A stretch of 64,000 nucleotides of DNA from Archilochus colubris (Eukaryota > Chordata > Aves > Apodiformes > Trochilidae), in assembly GCA_023079485.1 (NCBI GenBank), contig CM041083.1, forward strand, positions 61,323,810 through 61,387,809, in the 5' to 3' direction. The notes below the pieces were generated by a model. The model was not told where the DNA came from and searched no databases. It saw nothing but the letters and a program-made list of their open reading frames with translations. Positions 12,680-24,760 of the stretch are shown here, one piece after another. The position numbers and the translations under genes were made by a program. The first letter of the stretch is position 1, and the number at the start of each line of letters is the position of its first letter.

Positions 12680-14020
12680 GGAACAAAAGTGGATTCATTG
12701 TGTTCAGTGTCTGAAGCTCACATCTACATAAACAGAAGGTTTGGCTTCTGCAGATGAACTGTATCCATATTTTTTTATTAAAATGCATTTTTCCTATTCT
12801 AACTCTTATATTACGGTTTATAATAATTTCTTAATGTATGAATGAAGTTGACTTGAGCCAAATATAACCCTTTCTCATATAAATTCATTCACCTGTTTTC
12901 TTGCTGGCATATATCCAGTGTCATACCCAAGCCGTGTTTTGATATTATCTATATATTTGCATAGGCAAAGAAGTCAGAAAAAAAAAAAAAAGTCCTTTAA
13001 GCAATCCAAAATGACTGTAGTTTGTAATGTCCAATTCTTTTGAGGGAGAGCAAGTAGTCACATATAGCTCTTGTGATCCATTTCTTCTAAATTGCACTAA
13101 ATCCTGTGTGACTTCTGAAGACAACACTTTGAACTGAATGTTGCATGGAAAAAAAATAACTGTTGTTACATTCTGATTGCTTGGACAGTCAGTTCATTCC
13201 TTGGGCAGGGAGTAAGGGCTCTTCAAAGCCCACTGAAGCTGATGAGAAGGACCCTACTGGCTTCACCAGGTTTTCCTTCAGCCTTTTTGGAACAGGATTC
13301 ACAACTGGATCTATGCAGTGATAATCTTCCAGCAACCAAGATGCCCACTGCACCTACAGGAACTCATCAGCTTGTCCAGCAGCACAACCAGGCCTCTGCA
13401 CCTGAATGTCTCTTGCATGACACTGAGCAACACATGTACGGGTGTTGGTTTGGGAAGCAAATAGATCTGCAGTGAGTTGTGAGGATGCTGATGTAGCTCC
13501 AGAGAGATGTAAGCGCCTGCTGATGAGGTGCATCCAGGCCCTTTGAAGAAGCCCATTTGCTGCTGGCATTCTGAAGCCCTTATTCAGTCTTAAGGCAGGT
13601 CAAAATGTAGGCAGAAGAATTTATTTAATGTATTTTTGCAGTTTAAAAAATTGATAAAAAAACTGCAGAATAGAGAATGTTTTTCTGATTCGTGATTTAG
13701 TGTGACAGTATTAGATTTCTTTGAAGTTATTTTGACTTACTGAATAGCTCACATGGAGCAGTTTCTGCTCCCAGACTGGAAGTCTTTAGAATTATTTGCC
13801 AAATATGAATTTGTAATATATTTTTTGTCAATATTTGCAGAGAGGAATTGAAATGTAACTGCAGTTTACCTCAGACAGTTATTGTTTTTTGTCTGCGAAG
13901 AGCAAAGACTGGATGATTTGGCCTGAGATTTTGAAAACTGAACTACAGCTAGAAAAAAATTGGGCTGGTGGCTCTTTTTATATTTTTGTAATGTATAAAT
14001 AAAACTGAGAAGATAGTATT
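12680..14020 (+). other. SYT10: SYT10 3' untranslated region (proximal form)
   Basis: The sequence follows the SYT10 stop codon in the same exon. A canonical AATAAA lies at 13998-14003, preceded by U-rich sequence (tatttttgtaatg), which fits a cleavage site at about 14015-14030. A weaker ATTAAA near 12777 could give a much shorter form. The sequence on to about 15.1 kb keeps a UTR-like look, with long U-rich tracts, so the true end may be further downstream. The end point given is an estimate from the signal, not from transcript data. Confidence 0.6.
13998..14003 (+). terminator. Polyadenylation signal AATAAA, probable SYT10 proximal site
   Basis: A canonical hexamer sits 1.3 kb after the SYT10 stop, on the same strand and next to a T-rich stretch. 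Mammalian SYT10 transcripts, as I recall, have a 3' UTR of about this size. No other AATAAA between the stop and this site looks as good. Confidence 0.55.
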
Positions 14021-17000
14021 TTCTGAAGCAGAATTTTTACAGAAGAAAAGTCTCATTCACAAGAAAAAAGCCAATGGAAATTATTTGGACAATAACGGAA
14101 GAACTTTTGAGAATTAGTGGAGTTATCCTTAGTTATAAGGGGAAAAGGCAGTTTAGACTTCTGAAAAACCATTCTAGCTTGGCTAGTTTGACCTGATTGA
14201 CACTCAATATGTGATGAAGATTGAGTCTCTCCTTTCCATTAACTAATTTCAAAGACTGAATATGCCTTTAAGAGTCTTAACTGCTCCAAGAAAGTTAAAA
14301 TGTCTGGTCTTAACATTACAGGTGTTTTAAAAGTAGAAAAGAAGACAACTTTTTATACCTTGCCTTTTTTGCCTGCAAACACAGCAAGAAAATGAACGAA
14401 CAAATCCATCTATCAGATGTTCTTTACAGATTAAAAAAAAAAAAAAAAAAAGGCTCTGGCCCAAGTTTTTGAATGTCTGTTCCAGGTTGCTATTCATGGC
14501 CTCTAGACAGAAATACTTTTTCCCAGAGAGGGTTGGTAATGCTCAGCACTGACCCTCCCTGCTCAAGACTGTATTTTCATTCCCATAAATACAGACCAGC
14601 CTTGCAGAATTTCATTCCTCTGTTTGCTCTGGCTGAGTTATTTTTTTAATAGGAGAAGAATCTCTCCTCTGTGAGGTATCTTTCCTCCCATCATTGTTAA
14701 TATCATGAGATTTTGTGGCCTAGATCACTTTCATCATGATTTTGCAAGGTTGATATAGAAATGTGTGTATATATATATGTGGAGATTGAAAAACTATTTT
14801 GTGTATAAATTTATCTTAATATAAATTATATCAGCAGTGGCCTTCGTGGCCTAGAAAATACTTTTTGTAATGTGGTACTGTAACAGTTAACTAAATATTC
14901 TTTGCACTTTTTTGCACTTAATATCCAAAAAGCTAAAAAATTTAAGATCAAATGTAGCATAAGTGTTCAGCAATGAGCAACATCTTTTTAACTATTTCAT
15001 TGTTCTCCGAGTATCCTGTATTTTTCATCATAAGTAGTAAAGTGTTTCAATATTAATTTTCTTTAATTTAACTTGTTGTCAAACACCAAAGGAATAATAG
15101 CTCAGTTTGTGCTCTCTTGTTGTGCTACTTTTGATATTGTTAATAATAATAGTGATTGACTTCTGTGTCTAAATTTTATTTATGGGTGCTCTGCAACTAG
15201 GAAAAAATCAGGCTGCCAAATTATCAGGACATTTAACTATAAAATTTGTCCCCTAATTATTTATTTTTGGTCTTTTATCAGTAATTAATAGAATAAGTGA
15301 AAAAGATTATATATTTTTTCCCCACTACTTTCTTAGCTATCTCAATATCAGGGTGTATATTCAGTATAGCCAACTGATTGCCTTTAGAGCCTGGTTCACA
15401 AGTAACTCTGAGAGTCCTCACAGAAGCCCCAGGTCAAAAGTTAGCAATTTTGGTAAATGAATGTGTTGATTTATGTGTCTTTTCATCAAAAAATTTTAAA
15501 TTTTTTATTTGGAGAAGTTTTAAACTCCCTGCTGCTACCTGGAATGGTTTCTGTTGCTTATCCATATTTCTGCCATATCACAAACATTAGCCTAATTTGA
15601 ACAGAATCAAATCTGGCAAATGGTTGGTGTAAAATATATTTTAGTAATTTTACAATGGTTTGAAAAACTCACATTCCTAATAGTCTGAAGTTATTTTTCT
15701 TGAGATGATTTACTGAAAACAGGAGCAGTACTTAATAAAAATAGTATTTTGCACTGCAGAAATTTTTTTATACTTACACAACAGTAAGCCACAGGACTGT
15801 ACTGAGAAAGTACATGATGGATTATGTGGTAACAGGGGAGCTGTTAAATTTTTATATTTATTTTCAATAATGCACTGTAAAGTGAAAAAACCCAAATACA
15901 AATGTATCTAATGAGCCATTCTAGTCTTTTGGGTAAATGTTATTTTCAAGCAATTGTTTCCCTTCCCCACATTAAATAATTTTTCAGGGACCATTAGATT
16001 TGCTCTAAGCAACCATAAAATTCTTATTAGGTCTATGCAAAATGTTAAGCAGGACCCTAAACCACAGGTATATTTAGGACTCTGGAAGCATTGTAGACAG
16101 TACCATAGGGCAGCAGAGGCTCTGTAAGATTTAAGTCATGTATTGTACTCCATGACCTCAGATTTAGGTCTCTGTATTGCATACTTCTGCCCAAATAGCC
16201 CTTCCTCCCAGTTTCCCAGCAAATAACCATCTCCTTCCCCACCCTTCTTTGTCTGCACCGGGCTTGTGTTCAAGCAGAACTTTTGTCTGCACTGCTGAAA
16301 GGTGACTCCTAGGCTTATAAAGTAATAATATGCTACTTGGGGGGTCTTGACCAAAAGGTTTAGGAGAGCTACATCTCCCATTTTCATTCTAGGAAGAGCT
16401 GGTGAGGAAGTAATCTGCTCCTCAGTCCCTTCTGATCATCGGAAGAGGTTCAGAATCAATAATGCTGTCTGGGTTTTTGCTTCTAGCAAGCACTAAGAAA
16501 GCAATATACATGTCTCAGGGATATGTATATTGGCCATGGACAAAGAAAGTGGCCAGAACCAGTAAGATATTATATCAGGACAAAAGTTTCTCATGCAGAA
16601 TTGCTTCTTCTGCTATATGAAATTGGCTTGATTTCTAGGTTTAGGTAACAAATCTGCACATTTTTCTCAAAGACTCACAACCACATTCAGTGTTTTCAAG
16701 AAAAATCTGAGCAAACATGAAATGTTTTCATTAAGATGATTTTCTTCAAGAGAAAAAACAATTACTTCTTAATTTCTGTCTGTGGATGCATTTTTTGAAC
16801 AATAGTAAGAAAACTTAATTTAAAAAAAAATAGATCTTTGATTCATTCATTTCTCCTAATTCTCCTTTATCTCTTTTATATATTGGCTTCCATGTAGTCC
16901 TTTTGAAAGATTTTAACATGATGATGCACAAAAAATTCATGATTACCTAATTTCAAAATTATTTTGCGTTATGTTTTTACTCAAGAAACTGCTTATATCT

Positions 17001-17454
17001 TATAAACTTTTATGTAGGTATAAAATATATTATGTAAATATGCTTTTTGTGACACCCCATTAATTTAACAAGTTTTATAAATCTGAAATAATTTGACTAC
17101 TTTAAAAGTGGATAAACATTTCAAAGAAGGCTGAATAACTCTTATAGAATTCAGTAATAGAGTTCTTCTCCGTTTGAAAATGTCAGATTTTTCAGAGCTC
17201 CATAATTGGGCCCACAAAAATTAAAAGCCACCTTATTAGAGCATGAAAAACCTAAAATAGACCATACAAGTATTTGCACTTGCAAAACATATAATCAGTA
17301 TTGTTTAGCAGTTCTGTTACAACAGAACAACTACTCCTAACCAGAAGTATAATTCAGTTCATTATAAATACTGGACAAATGTTTACTCAGTGGCAGTTCA
17401 TATGACTTTATTTCTATGAATGAATAATTGTTTGAATGAATAAGTTTGAAAATT
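14021..17454. other. Intergenic or distal 3' UTR sequence, no gene seen
   Basis: The part from 14020 to about 15100 is U-rich with motifs common in 3' UTRs (for example 'tttgcacttttttgcactt' near 14902) and includes a 19-A run at 14433-14451 and a TA repeat near 14768-14778. It may belong to a longer SYT10 transcript. Beyond 15.1 kb the sequence is AT-rich without a recognisable repeat, RNA gene or credible coding region; the short reading frames present are not conserved-looking. Confidence 0.5.
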
Positions 17455-17534
17455 CTGAAAGTGGTAAAATATGACCTACATGTTAATGAGACAACTGAAA
17501 GTGGTAAAATATGACCTACATGTTAATGAGACAA
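17455..17534. repeat. Perfect 40-bp tandem duplication (two copies)
   Basis: Units 17455-17494 and 17495-17534 are identical over all 40 bases, starting CTGAAAGTGG and ending GAGACAA. There is no third copy and no similarity to the surrounding sequence. Perfect identity in an otherwise decayed region points to a recent duplication. Confidence 0.97.
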
Positions 17535-18771
17535 TGAAGCAGCTTTTGGACGAAGCTCCTATGTTAGCTGTCAGACCATCCAAGTATGGATAAAATATAG
17601 TACATATGACAGAAATAATAGAGTATATTTAGGTGGGAACTTTCCTCTGTCATTAACAGCCCATCTGAGACTCAGTATAACACTTTGCTCAAGATTCAAG
17701 ACTACCACTTGGCTTCTGAGGCTTGTCAGTCTGAACTGAGCTCTCTGGTGTCAGAAAAGAACTAGATCATGCTAAAGAGCAAACTGCAGAGCTAAGAAAG
17801 ACAAAGGACAATGTGGCAGTAGACACCCAGCTATCCAGTGCAACTGCAAACACTCTGAAATGAAAAGCCTGCTTTTAAAATTGATAATCATTGTAGCAAT
17901 CCTATCACTTGTCCTAGCTCTCTGAGTGTAGTGAGAGAAGGAAGGGTGCTCCGGAAAACGAGGCAGCATTAGGCATAGGAGTTAATTGAGGTGCTGATCA
18001 CAGATGTTTGCTGTTTCAAAGGCAAATAATACCTTAGCTTCCAAACTGGCTTTTTTTGACTCATCCAAATTATTAAGTGTCCCATACCCAATTCCCCTTT
18101 TCCTTAGCCCCAGCTGAAAACTGATGAGTTTTTAATAGCACACAGGAAACCAAGAGATGAAACTCAAAAAGAAAATGAAGGTTTAGGTGGGATTTAAACA
18201 TCACAGGGGAATCCGGCCAAGAAAATGGAACTAACACCTTCAATCTTGTGCTGAGTGCCAGAGGATGCTTAATGATAGCAAGTACTCAGGGCTGTGATTT
18301 TAGATTTTATCTGATGGCACCTCTACAGTGCTGCTGTTACTGGGAAACCTCTTGGAGAGAATACTGCTGGTATAGCTATGTTAAATTTTTCCACTCAAGT
18401 CTAAACTGTTACTCTTAACGTGACATGGGACTGTGTCCTCTGGAAGGGCAAAAAACACAATAAACTTGCAGATCAGCAAAAACGAATTAAAGCTTTGCAC
18501 TGTACCATCATGAGAATTATTCACTTTGTTGATACTAAGGATATTAGTTGATGCTTTGTTAAAACCATTCCTTGGTCTCTTACTGGTCCAAGAGAGAGCA
18601 TTTCCCAGAATATTCTAGGAAGCTCATGTTGGTGAACCATGTTAGCACTATTGAAGACCCTCAGTATAAACACTGTCAAAATATATCAGATATATGAGTA
18701 CAAGTTTTATGCATTCTACAAGTATCAAAGCTCTTTCTAGAGGAAAAAACATACCAGCTCCCTGAGAAATA

Positions 18772-18820
18772 ATTTAAGGCTATGTGTGCTATGTGTGTAT
18801 TTAAGGCTATGTGTGCTATG
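18772..18820. repeat. 27-bp tandem repeat, about 1.8 copies
   Basis: The block ATTTAAGGCTATGTGTGCTA at 18772 recurs exactly at 18799, followed by TG in both copies. It is a short local duplication. Confidence 0.9.
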
Positions 18821-20316
18821 AAAGTTGAATCTGCAGGAAGTCACAGAGGTGCTGTGATTAAAGTGGAGCTTCTCTGTAATAACTTATGAATACAATGTTG
18901 ACTCGGCTGTTGGCCTCAAATTAAGTGAGTTCAATTTGTAGGCTTTGGGGAAAAAAAGAACAGGTAGAAAATGTTTGACAAGGGAGTGTCTCTTAGAAGA
19001 AAGTGATATTTCCAAATTGTTAATATCCATTCTAGTGGTCCAGGAGATTCTGCCAACACCACAACTGGTCCAAAAAATGCACCTGCTCTAAAGTGGTGAA
19101 AATCCAAGCAGAAGTAGGGAAAAGAAAAAAAAAAAAAGCATAGGAAAGATTAAGAGATCTGCTTCAGAATAGAGATTTATGTCTAAACAGTACAGGGATG
19201 CAGGTTGTTGCTATAGTTTATAGAGAAATTAGGCTCCTCTATAGAGGAATAGTCTCCCATTAATAGACTGGAAAGCTTGAGGCAGGACATATATGCATAC
19301 AGACTATTCTTTTCAAAGCCATTTAGCTGAAATATTAAAGTTTACTTATTTAAGCTTAAATATTTAATTAGCATCCTGTTCTTAATGAACTAGAGTATTC
19401 ACAGACTCCCTGAAAGAAAAGTTGAAAATCCATTCAGACTCTCTGGGCTAGCACAGTTACCACAGAAACAGTGTCCCAGAGCCCAGCATAATTATAGAAT
19501 TGTGATATCCTGCATCTCCATTGGAGAAGTGAAGTCAGGAAGCCTGACATGAAGGAAGAGCTGAAGACAGAGCAAGGAATGGATGAGAGCACAACTATTT
19601 CATGACAACTTTAGAGCTCACAGAGACCTTTGCCACTCATTTATCACACAGGAAAATGCAAGAGTGCCAGGCACATATTTTCATAACAGTAACCTACCCT
19701 GTGCACATAGTTTTAAATGTTTTGGAGACATTTTTTAAACTAGTTTAAAACATGGGGGAATCAAAACCTTCAGTAGAAGTCAGTAAGGCTCTAGAAAATA
19801 TCTTAAATAGCTCTCCTCCTGTTTAAAGCAGTGGTGTAGATTTAAGACTTGATATCTTGAGACCTATCAGACTGAAAAGGTTGTTTTTCCTGTTGTCAAA
19901 CAGTATTTATCTACAGGTAACAGTTTTCCTACTTGCATGTTCCCTATGTGATTCTTAATATCAGAGATGTTCTAGCAAATGCTTTTCAACATGACAGACA
20001 GACATTTGGGGCAATTAAGATTAACAGCACCAGAAAGGAACCTATTTTTTGGATGCTTTGTGTGTTAATTCCAGGGTTGGTTGTGAGCTATTAGCACTTT
20101 CTGTGAAGCAGATACACTTTTATAAATACAGTCTCCACAAGGAGAAAAATAAAAGGTGGAGATGTTTTTTTTCATTATACTATGAGCTGAGGCTGATAAT
20201 TGCATCAGAAATGAAGAGGACTGACCAAGAAGTTATTTAAATTTTTTTGTGGCATCTGAGTTTTGGACATGAGAGGGGAGGGAGAAAATCTACTCAATAA
20301 TTAAAGAGCTCTCCAG

Positions 20317-20385
20317 AAAAAAAAAGAAACAAACCAAACCAAACCAAAAGCAAAAACAAAAACACAAAACCAAGCCAAAATAAAA
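20317..20385. repeat. A-rich AAACC / CAAAAA simple repeat
   Basis: An A-run is followed by about three AAACC units and then AAAAGC/AAAAAC variants. The absence of T-containing codons in this tract keeps one minus-strand frame open artificially, giving a run of Phe, Leu and Trp. Confidence 0.85.
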
Positions 20386-23300
20386 GACAAAACCTGTTAT
20401 AAAGAAAAGTGAAAAATATAAAAAGGGGGTGAATTGAGAATAGTAAAAAATTTACATGTAGAAAATATTTCCAAACAAGACTTTTGATGTGATTCCCCTG
20501 CCTCATATCTTGTACAGCCATTTGGAAACTGCAAGGGTAGTGGGAAGCCATGTCACAAAGCTTGGGTGTGTTCTTTAAATAAAACCAGCCCTCCACCTCA
20601 CAGATTCTGACTCTGGAGAATTCACAGTGCAAAGAGCAAGAGTTGCTCTTGGCACATCCTCCCCTTCTGGTCTTTCTCTTAGAGCTTAATTGAAGCAAAA
20701 AAAGGCACATTGCCAACATGCACTCAGGTGCATTCCTCTCGAGGTGCTGTAATGGTCTCCAATTTATTGGCATAGATTGGAAAGTCTCCAAATCACTTCT
20801 TATAATTCTTTGCATCTTTTCAAAGCTTATGACAATCAGTAGTTGAATTACTGACAGGAACACCCCTGAAAATGCTGCTGTGATGCACTGAGTTCTGATT
20901 TTGTTCCCAAGTCAAGCCTAAACTAATGTTACACAATGGTGGAAAAGTCATTGGGTTGTTGCCAGTGCTAATTCTCCAGTGACTCACAAAACTGAAGTAA
21001 TAATGATGCTGTATTTCTTATTTAACACCCTACAGGTCTTTGTGTGGGTCCTGGAACTGATGTTCCAGGCAAATCCCATCTCCTCCTGTTCTTCCTGTTC
21101 ATGCAGGTTCAGAAGAGGTGAATAATGAATTCTTACTCCTTTGTCCTAAATTGTCACTTAGTTACTGGGTGTATTGTGATCGTTTCACCTTGGGAGTGGC
21201 TGCCTCATACTAAAGAGAGCGGTCAATAAAAGGACCATTATTTCCCTCACCACAGTTTTCTGAGGCTTAATTGCATAATAATAGTTATGAGGGGAATGAC
21301 TGCATAGCTGATCAAGTAATAGAATTACCAGTTGTAATTATTTTTGGCAAAGGGGTATGTGTGGATGGGTGTCTTCTTTCTGTAAATGGAGATTTGGCTA
21401 CCACAGAAAATGAAAACGGAGACTTTGATAGACTCCCCAAAGCACTTTACACTCTTACATCTATAAGTAAGTGTTTAATGATCTTAGTTATCCTTATTTA
21501 TACATAAAACCTTTTCAGTTCTTATTTCTCCAAGGTAACTTTGGGCTAGAGAATCAAAATCACTGATGGAAAAGCAGAGCTTTCTCTTAGCCAGCAACTA
21601 AATCTGCAGAGCTAGACCTTTACTGTATTAGGCTAAAAGAGATCCTGGCACTATTGCACTTTAGCTACTTGCCAGTAGCAGACAAAAAATTGTAGATTAT
21701 AGCCAGGTTTCAGAGAAGCCCTGAGTATTAACTTCTAAAATCTTGGGTCTTATTCTACATGCCCTCCAGAAACAGGGCAGTCAATGAAGTCAAAGAGGTA
21801 CCTAACGAAGGATTGATAATGAGCAGTCTATGCTAAGGAAAGAGATTTCATTCAAAATATTCCAAGGCAGTTTTAAAAAATGTTTGCATTTCCTGTTGTT
21901 AAAAATGAGAAAACTTTAATATCCAGCAGGGCAAAAAAATGGTACTAAAGTACTAATCCACTCATGCACTGAAAATAATATTGAAGCAAAAAAAAAAAAA
22001 ACAAAAAAACAAAAAAAAGAAGCCTTTTAGCAAAAATATCTGTGGCAGAAAAATATAAAAATGCTGATGAAAAGACATTTTGCTTTTTCAGTGGGTTTTT
22101 TCCTTCATTTTTTTCTAAATAGAATTCAAATAATTCTCCCTTTTGGGGGGTCTATGTCAAGAAAAAAACAAAATGGTAAATATATCTACTGTAGCCTTAA
22201 TATTTATTCAAATAATATAGTAAAAAAATCAATTCAATCTTGACAGTGTACTTCTAACTATATACCTTTACATATTTTGCATTACTACAAAAGCTTAATT
22301 AAATCTATTCATTCCCTTGTTTCCAATACACAGAAGTTATAACATGCTTGCAAAAGAATCTTGGTTTCAGGCCTGTCACTTTCTACTTTACATGGTAATT
22401 GTTCTTGTGTTAATTAAAAAGAAAATACTTTTGTTAATATCATGGCATTGGACCATGAAATATATCCAGCAAAATTACTCCTTTTAGTATGTCATTTCAC
22501 TTCAAACACAGCCTTATGCACATGATCAGCCCCCCACTGAAGTCAAGCAGAAGCACTGCGCTTGGTTTCAGTTGGCTTTACATCAAGTTGAATGTATTGA
22601 GGCATCTTAGGAAATGAAACCAGTCAGGAGTCTCAAGAATTAATTCTATATCCACCATGGATATCTTGACTTGCTGAAAATTTGTACTATTTTAAAATAG
22701 TCCCATTTTTTTTTTTTTTAATTTGGACTATTTTAGGGCATCTCTAGGGTGTCAAGTATTATTGCAAATGCTGATTTAACTACTGCTGGTAAGAAGTATG
22801 GGCTCAGCTGCCTGATTTGGTAAATAAAAATATCTGGTCTCTATAGTCGGGTGTGGAGTCAGATGTATTTTTACTGAGTTTTTCCCTTTTAATAGTGGCC
22901 TACACATTTCCACATGATGCCATTTTGCTACTAAAGCTCAGAGGTTATCTGAACAGAATAAATCTTTAATATTTAACATTCAGATAGCCCCATTGCACGT
23001 CAGATACAGAGCACTTCTTTTCACTCTATATTTCTACGGAAAAATATTGAACAAAACTTTACTTTTGTTAAATAAGCAGAGAACTATTTCTCAAGAAAAG
23101 GAAAAAGTATAGATATATATTTCATATTGTTTCTTTTTCTTCCAAGTGTGAGTCTAAATTCCTCCTTCTCTACTTACTTGAGTAGTCTCAGTGGGATATA
23201 TTGGACTATAATGCATATGTTTAAGGACAGCTTATGGCTACTTCTCTACTCTACAAGTAAGCACCATTGGCATCCTGATTTGGAGATGCACTCCTGACTT

Positions 23301-24339
23301 GTGCTTTCTCCCCTTTCTGATGGAGATCACAGGAGCCTTTGTTCAGCAAGCCCTGTGAAATATTTTCTAAATGTTATCTACTAGTTGGGTCCCCCTGAAG
23401 TCTTGATGACTTGGGGATAAACTCAGAGCAGAGCCACTCGGGGGCTTTGCTGGCTAGCAATGCAGTGATGTGAGAAGTCTCCTGGCTAGGCTGTGCTAAA
23501 AGCACATCTCAACACCCTCCATGCCAACATGGCCAAAGCAGCAGAGAAGACAGTGAGAAAAGCCAAATTGCCTTTCCTCATTGTCCTGCTCTGCCCAGTC
23601 CTCATCACCTGAGGTAGCAGGACTGCAGTGCTGGTCCCTCTGTGGCCCAGCCAGATGTTCCTTTAGCCACTGCAAGGAAAGTCCCCCAAAGTTTCTGCTT
23701 TCTTCTCACGCACTCGTTGTCCACACTGCATTCAAGGTGGCTTCAGAGCACTCCTCACAAGAACTGAAGCTCGGGGAGTAGAATGAAGAAATTAGCTTCA
23801 TCTTTTCTTCAGCACAGAACATCAAGTTTTTCTACTGTATGCTTGTTTATGGGGAAATAATTCTCCAGAGCACACGCTTCAAAAGGTAGGAAGTTAAATT
23901 GCAGTTCTTGGCCATAGGAAACATTGACAGATATATATAAAAAACCAAACAAAGCAAACAGAACAAAAAAAAAAAACAAACAAAACCAAACAATCCAAAC
24001 CACTCAATTTTTATAAAGTACTTTAAAATCTTAAAAGAAAGCACCCAATAAAATGCCTGTCAGAATAAGGATCTTTGCTGTGAAAGCATGGGGTTCTGGA
24101 TTAGGCCCTCACAGGCCCAAACTGCAAGAGAACTCCCTACCTTTAGAATAATCATTATGATAAGATCAGAAATGTTGCCAAGTCTATGTAGCTTACAGAG
24201 AACCGCAGAGTTCTCCAAAGATTTTGTCTCTTCTTGCTATGTGGTGTTGGCTGACCAAGATCTAATATTAAATACCTGACTGTTTTAGTAGCCTTGATTC
24301 AGTGTTCATGATGTGACTTTTGAGAAGAAGTCTGTGATT

Positions 24340-24760
24340 TGATCCCTAGCAATTGTTCAAGTCAATATCCTTGGCTTCTGCGTTATAGAGACAAGAAAAC
24401 AAAACTTTTTGAACTTGTGTTACTGGCTTTTTGTATGCGCTAAATGGCCATTTGTGAAACTTGACAGCATAAAATTGTACTACTGATAGTAAATGGATTT
24501 TTTTGCACTAGCCTTTGAGAGCTGTAACACATTTCAGTATTTTTACAATGTATTCTCTAGGAAGTGTGAATTTATTTGTCAGTTCTGAAAAAAATGTAAC
24601 GATCAAACCTCAAAAGATGTTATGAAGTGTACAGTTTGTGATAATTTTATATTAAAAATATAATGAAAAGAACACATTTGAAATAATTTTATTCTAATTG
24701 TTTCATATGTATTTTGATCAAGAAATAAAGTGATTAAAATTATTCACTTTTTTGTCTTTC
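24340..24760 (+). other. Terminal-exon-like 3' UTR sequence with polyadenylation signal
   Basis: This stretch has the composition of a 3' UTR: U-rich tracts, an AU-rich element-like ATTTATTTG near 24570, and an AATAAA at 24724-24729 followed within about 20 bases by a U-rich downstream element (ctttttt...tctttctt). There is no coding frame. It could be a distal SYT10 polyadenylation site, the end of an unannotated noncoding transcript, or a chance arrangement. This is inference from composition only. Confidence 0.3.

Larger units (their letters stand above)
17535..24340. other. Intergenic DNA, no gene recognised
   Basis: AT-rich sequence with a 27-bp imperfectly repeated unit at 18772-18820, an AAACC-type simple repeat at 20317-20385, and A-rich runs near 19120-19137 and 21987-22019. 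The longest open frame of the window (minus strand, 20294-20863, 189 codons) lies here. Its C-terminal part is just the translation of the AAACC repeat and nothing in it resembles a known domain. I see no tRNA, rRNA or CR1 tail. Confidence 0.6.
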
